A stretch of 64,000 nt of DNA from Rubripirellula amarantea. Lineage in GTDB: Bacteria > Planctomycetota > Planctomycetia > Pirellulales > Pirellulaceae. Both the position numbers and the translations under genes were made by a program. Location of the stretch: the NCBI RefSeq assembly GCF_007859865.1, contig NZ_SJPI01000001.1, forward strand, positions 2,621,132 through 2,685,131. Direction: 5' to 3'. The notes under the pieces were generated by a model, which ran no database searches, was not told the DNA's origin, and saw nothing but the letters and a program-made list of their open reading frames with translations. Below, piece by piece: positions 61,701 to 64,000 of this stretch (position 1 is the first letter of the stretch; each line of letters begins with the position of its first letter).

Positions 61701-62559
61701 GGTAGTTGGAAGAGCTTGGGTCGTCACTCTTCACTAGAGGATAGGTCTTTGTGCCGCTAGCTAATTCAACACGTACCTGCATGTCGTCGCTGGCTGAGTT
61801 GCCCTGGACTTTGGCACGTACCTCGATCGTACGTCCAGCGATAGCATCGGTGTCACCGGGGGTTACATCAGAAATAGAGACACGCGTCGCTGGCGCTATC
61901 TCGGCGATCGGAGCAAGCAAACGTGTTGCCGATTGCAGCGAATCTTTTGGCGATAACGCGGCGTACAGAAGCAATCCGGCCAGCATGATTGCAGTGGCAA
62001 TCCACCACCGCATCGTGCCAGTCGCTTCCAGCGGAAGTTCGTCGCGTTTTTGCAAGTAACCAGCGGTGGACGATCCGAGGGATCGAACAACGCGACCAGA
62101 CAACCCGCCATCCTCCCGATGGGGACGGAGCGTCACGTAGCTGGTTAGTGCATGACGTAGCTCGGGATAGTTTCTTTCGAGCGAACGGGCGGCGTACTCC
62201 GGTTGAACCGAAGTGCCTCGCAGCGACCAAAGATAACGATACAAATAGACAGCAACGGCCAAAGAGCCAAAAGCAAACCCTAAGGTTCGAATAAGCGGGC
62301 TTGGTGAATAGATCCACTGATCGATGACGATCCACGCAAAGAGCGCAACAAGTATCCCTTGAACCAAACGCAAGCAGCGGCGAACACATTCGGCCCACCA
62401 CAGGGCTCGGCACGCCTCGTCGATGCGGGTTTCGATTAATTCATCGCTAGCTGACTTGGATCGTGCATTTGGGTTCGACTCAGGACCATTTTTCTCGGCT
62501 ATCGGTGCTCCCGAGCCAACGCCTTGGTTGGTCAAATGAGGAGGAGCGGTTGCCGACAT
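58768..62559 (-). CDS. Large DUF4175-like membrane protein with Ser/Asp/Gly-rich region
   Basis: A 1263-residue protein typical of Planctomycetes. Three membrane helices near the N-terminus (about 60-85, 92-112 and 165-185) are followed by beta-rich extracytoplasmic domains to about residue 560 (VSISDVTPGDTDAIAGRTIEVRA, APEIAIMLPTRSSQDVPLG). Residues about 590-1130 are almost only Ser, Gly, Asp, Asn, Gln, Glu and Pro, with QNSGTQ, DSETS and NQSS repeats. A folded helical end (DPVDKINQDYAKKATDMVLDYLDQ..., ADMQRFRDRWQNIRELEKS) closes the protein. ATG 62559 fits; it overlaps no gene. Homologs usually sit with MoxR/DUF58 genes, which are not seen here. Function unknown. Confidence 0.75.
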   Translation of the reverse strand: MSATAPPHLTNQGVGSGAPIAEKNGPESNPNARSKSASDELIETRIDEACRALWWAECVRRCLRLVQGILVALFAWIVIDQWIYSPSPLIRTLGFAFGSLAVAVYLYRYLWSLRGTSVQPEYAARSLERNYPELRHALTSYVTLRPHREDGGLSGRVVRSLGSSTAGYLQKRDELPLEATGTMRWWIATAIMLAGLLLYAALSPKDSLQSATRLLAPIAEIAPATRVSISDVTPGDTDAIAGRTIEVRAKVQGNSASDDMQVRVELASGTKTYPLVKSDDPSSSNYQSEISLPTSAAGNVPYSLFAGDATAGPFVLRVEDVPVVSLESIRYEPPAYTGITPYSRTTGAISAIDGTQITIVARCNRPVTRGAIQFNPKRIGNNIQATDGAIDLKVSQDGMQVNVQFPLKIALGRSREVRRDSYRIKVWDAADSSNPEPIIYPIDIIADLAPEIAIMLPTRSSQDVPLGAQQMIEVHASDADFGLTEIRLQMRSGIQVIDEPVLWAHEKGKVGNQVAEYRFRPAEMGLMVGDVVRIAAIATDNRRIANGDANTATTDPIELRIVADAEVPPPGQPNEDGLSEPDQQPAADPAGDNAPDEEASDGGSPDGNSDGNSDGNGKAEEGDQQGAQGQSGGSGDSADQQQSGGTGGDGTSEKEGEGDAGGGGKSGEGGESEASESEGMNQDQNSGTQDSTSQNSGTQNQNSGTQNPGDPGSGAQGSDGRDQGAQEANDDQSGQGDEPQPRQPDGSQDGDQRQSSDQGAMEPGTESKSGTSSGSEDPGSQSSAEQPSSNEPSSDSPNRDPDSSGSPQTDGAGNQQNGNPQNRSQDGTNPQGEGNPTDTQTDEQEGPPQHDGEAFERIRDFLENQKKGQGDQSGKPQEQSSDENRDPEAANPQSHDSETSDSETSDSETSDSETSDSETSDSESNSAQESGDRDSSDASSGGKPKPNDSANPSRDGDDGKPEGGGQGDSPSQPGSDGQRGDGNQSSGNQSDDNQSSGGQNPQSPQTGSDPNAESAADSMSDDASRSGDSDNQGTGGESPTDENTAKENATGEDPNGDSDDEGTGNESGNESGKESPEANSGSQSPSSDAGSSQSGSEPNGEPTPGKQNPENMSPSMEGTPGSTDGSEGNVAGEQIQDPVDKINQDYAKKATDMVLDYLDQTRDQPNQELLDKLNWTEADMQRFRDRWQNIRELEKSPTQNADAKRDLEDALRSLGLKPPSRTSNTQNRDNRDALRGLRDSGNRRPPPAAYRDAFDAFRRALAQ
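59795..59869. repeat. Five perfect 15-bp coding repeats (DSETS)
   Basis: GAGTCGCTGGTTTCG (plus strand) is repeated exactly five times, coding for DSETS on the minus strand within the low-complexity region of the DUF4175-like gene. Perfect identity at DNA level indicates recent slippage. Confidence 0.93.
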
Positions 62560-63034
62560 AATTACGTATAGCCCATTAGAGTGACGAGACGTCGCAACCA
62601 ATTAGCGAAAAACAATTCGCATCGTGAAAGCGGCGCTGCTGCAAGCACTAGTATAGCTTTGCAAAGCCCGTCGCTACGCCACGAGCTGACCCATAATTCA
62701 TCGTGACAATCGATTATGCGGGCTGGGAAGCCAACGAAATCTCAAATTTTGCCCCCTATGCTCGTCTGCCAGCTAGGATAATTCTTGACAACCGTTCATC
62801 TTAGGACTGCGGTACTTTGCGGCGAATCAGGCGAGTTTCTTGGACGTTGCCGTCCTATACTGACACGCCGCCGCAAAGTGGTTATGGAAATTTTGGCGGA
62901 CTTTCATGCCTGTAACCGCGTTGAATTGAGGCCTTGCTTCGATGTCCCCCGTCCCCGTGTATGGATCGAGTGGGCAAACTGTTAAATTGGCGTCGTACTG
63001 ACACTCGCTTCCCACTTTTTTAGCCTGACTATCT
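62560..63034. other. Intergenic region with a long inverted repeat
   Basis: About 475 bases between divergent genes. A perfect 11-bp inverted repeat ACTTTGCGGCG (62814-62824) / CGCCGCAAAGT (62869-62879) with a 44-base spacer is present. No gene is supported. Confidence 0.5.
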
Positions 63035-64000
63035 ATGAGATACGCCTTCCGACTCGCGGAATTGCTTGGCCACACCCCGGACCGCCGAAAGCGACCGGGG
63101 ACGATTAAATCGATTGTCGAACACACCGGTTTGGATCGTCACCAAGTGGCTTCTTTGCTTAAGAACGAAGCGAAGTACATCCCCTTGGATGCGCTTTCGC
63201 GAATTTGTGACTATTTGATTGATCATGGGTACGCGACCGCTGACCAATTGCCCGGCGCCTTGTTTGCGGTCAACGCCGAAAACTTTTGGGAGCTTTTAGC
63301 TCGTCGTGGCGAAATCGAAATCGTTCTAGGCGTCCGCGAGAATCCGGATGCCGTTTCGCCGGACAGCGCCACCGTGGTCGCCAGTGACGCGGTGCTCTTT
63401 GGTGAATTGCTTAACGGTGTATCAACACTTGGTGGTGCTGCTAAACACAAGGGCCCGGTTGAGGGTGAAGACGGTCCCACGGCCGTTCCAATGCCCGATC
63501 GTTTGCAGCAAACCTTAGTGTGGAGCCCCGGCCAAGTATCGCTTGAAGATGCTCGTGCTCGAGCGGGCGAAGTCTTTGAAGGTTTCGTTGACGCGCAAGG
63601 TGACCGTGGACTCGTTTGCATCGGAAGTGTGAAGAGCAACCCAGTCGCTGAGTTAGTCTTCGCTGATGCGTTTGGATGCACTCCATTTGTGACCGAAGAT
63701 GATGTCGACGATGTATCAGCACGATCGTGTCCGTTCTTTCTTCGATACCGGGACAGCGATCCGCAACCAGGCGGGGCGTCCGCTGGTACTCGGCTCAGCA
63801 AGAACGAAGACGCACCGGAGCCAGGTTTCTACTACGAGAAGGACGACGGCACCTGGGCTTACGCCGGTGGTAAGAAATCCGACTCGGCATTGGTGTTCTA
63901 TCTCTTCCGCGAAGCACTCGGTCGACTCGACATGGTGTTGAGCGGTTTCTCGGGTCGGGCCACTCGTTTGCTCGCTAAGACGCTGGCGATTCGCGGCGAA
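63035..64000 (+). CDS. Unknown protein with N-terminal HTH-like region (partial, runs off window)
   Basis: Open from ATG 63035 to the window end without a stop, 322 codons so far. Residues 1-75 (FRLAELLGHTPDRRKRPG, IVEHTGLDRHQVASLLKNEAKYIPLDALSRICDYLIDHG) look like a Cro/XRE-type helix-turn-helix with a short winged end. The rest (VVASDAVLFGELLNGVSTLG, VCIGSVKSNPVAELVFADAFGC, FYYEKDDGTWAYAGGKKSDSALVFYLFREALG) has no recognised domain but is regularly alpha/beta. It may be a regulator with a C-terminal sensory domain. Divergent from the DUF4175-like gene. Confidence 0.7.
   Translation, partial: MRYAFRLAELLGHTPDRRKRPGTIKSIVEHTGLDRHQVASLLKNEAKYIPLDALSRICDYLIDHGYATADQLPGALFAVNAENFWELLARRGEIEIVLGVRENPDAVSPDSATVVASDAVLFGELLNGVSTLGGAAKHKGPVEGEDGPTAVPMPDRLQQTLVWSPGQVSLEDARARAGEVFEGFVDAQGDRGLVCIGSVKSNPVAELVFADAFGCTPFVTEDDVDDVSARSCPFFLRYRDSDPQPGGASAGTRLSKNEDAPEPGFYYEKDDGTWAYAGGKKSDSALVFYLFREALGRLDMVLSGFSGRATRLLAKTLAIRGE

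Overview
The window looks like chromosome of a planctomycete of the Pirellulaceae (Rhodopirellula-like). The basis is gene content: a very large PVC-type heme-binding dehydrogenase-like protein with a C-terminal CxxCH (25887-28913), an ECF sigma factor fused in operon to a membrane Ser/Thr kinase, a large DUF4175-like Ser/Asp/Gly-rich membrane protein, a J-like/TM protein with the N-terminal DPxHKWLGIPP pattern, Tat-exported Gfo/Idh/MocA and alpha/beta hydrolase proteins, eukaryote-type glutamine synthetase (GSII), and several small secreted proteins without clear homologs. Hand counts of single lines give about 57% GC in core genes (56461-56520) and about 38% in the PEP-CTERM gene region (12961-13020, 13561-13620).

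Layout. 1-8.9 kb: secreted cyclophilin; J-like membrane protein plus lid-less Hsp70; stand-alone M41-like peptidase; zinc alcohol dehydrogenase; amino-acid permease coupled to a secreted methyltransferase. 8.9-15.3 kb: tRNA-Met(CAT) followed by a gene-poor accessory stretch with a DUF2200 protein, a DoxX-like protein, an SDR, two unknown membrane proteins, a PEP-CTERM exported protein, hairpins and a possible decayed ORF. 15.5-28.9 kb: Gfo/Idh/MocA oxidoreductase, acetolactate synthase, CrcB fluoride channel overlapped by a YCF48/CBM9-like secreted protein, nagA-nagB amino-sugar catabolism, a secreted esterase-like hydrolase and the PVC cytochrome. 29-37.6 kb: GAF-Enzyme I (PtsP), pyruvate kinase, a DUF1444-like protein, mtnA with a DapA-family lyase, and GSII. 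38-46.4 kb: DoxX, secreted jelly-roll-like protein, two small secreted proteins, GyrA/ParC-type topoisomerase, secreted TPR protein, ECF sigma plus zinc-finger Ser/Thr kinase.

46.4-51.3 kb (minus strand) is the most unusual part: three tightly coupled genes for a double cyclic-nucleotide-binding-fold protein fused to a four-cluster [4Fe-4S] ferredoxin, a b-type-cytochrome-like membrane protein, and a membrane-anchored protein with ten CxxCH heme sites interrupted by a DDLLG repeat. Together they look like an electron-transfer module spanning the membrane. 51.4-64 kb: lipoprotein; feoA-feoB-Cys-rich ferrous iron uptake operon with a Fur-box-like palindrome upstream; plant-type GDP-mannose 3,5-epimerase plus Nudix hydrolase; Gln-variant dihydroorotase; DUF4175-like giant protein; and a HTH-like protein running off the window end.

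Short tandem repeats recur between genes (866-970, 6735-6772, 34278-34319, 36466-36495, 39303-39377) and 15-bp repeats also occur inside two genes. No insertion sequence, integrase, CRISPR array or rRNA was seen. All assignments are from reading the sequence and remembered family motifs; no searches were run.
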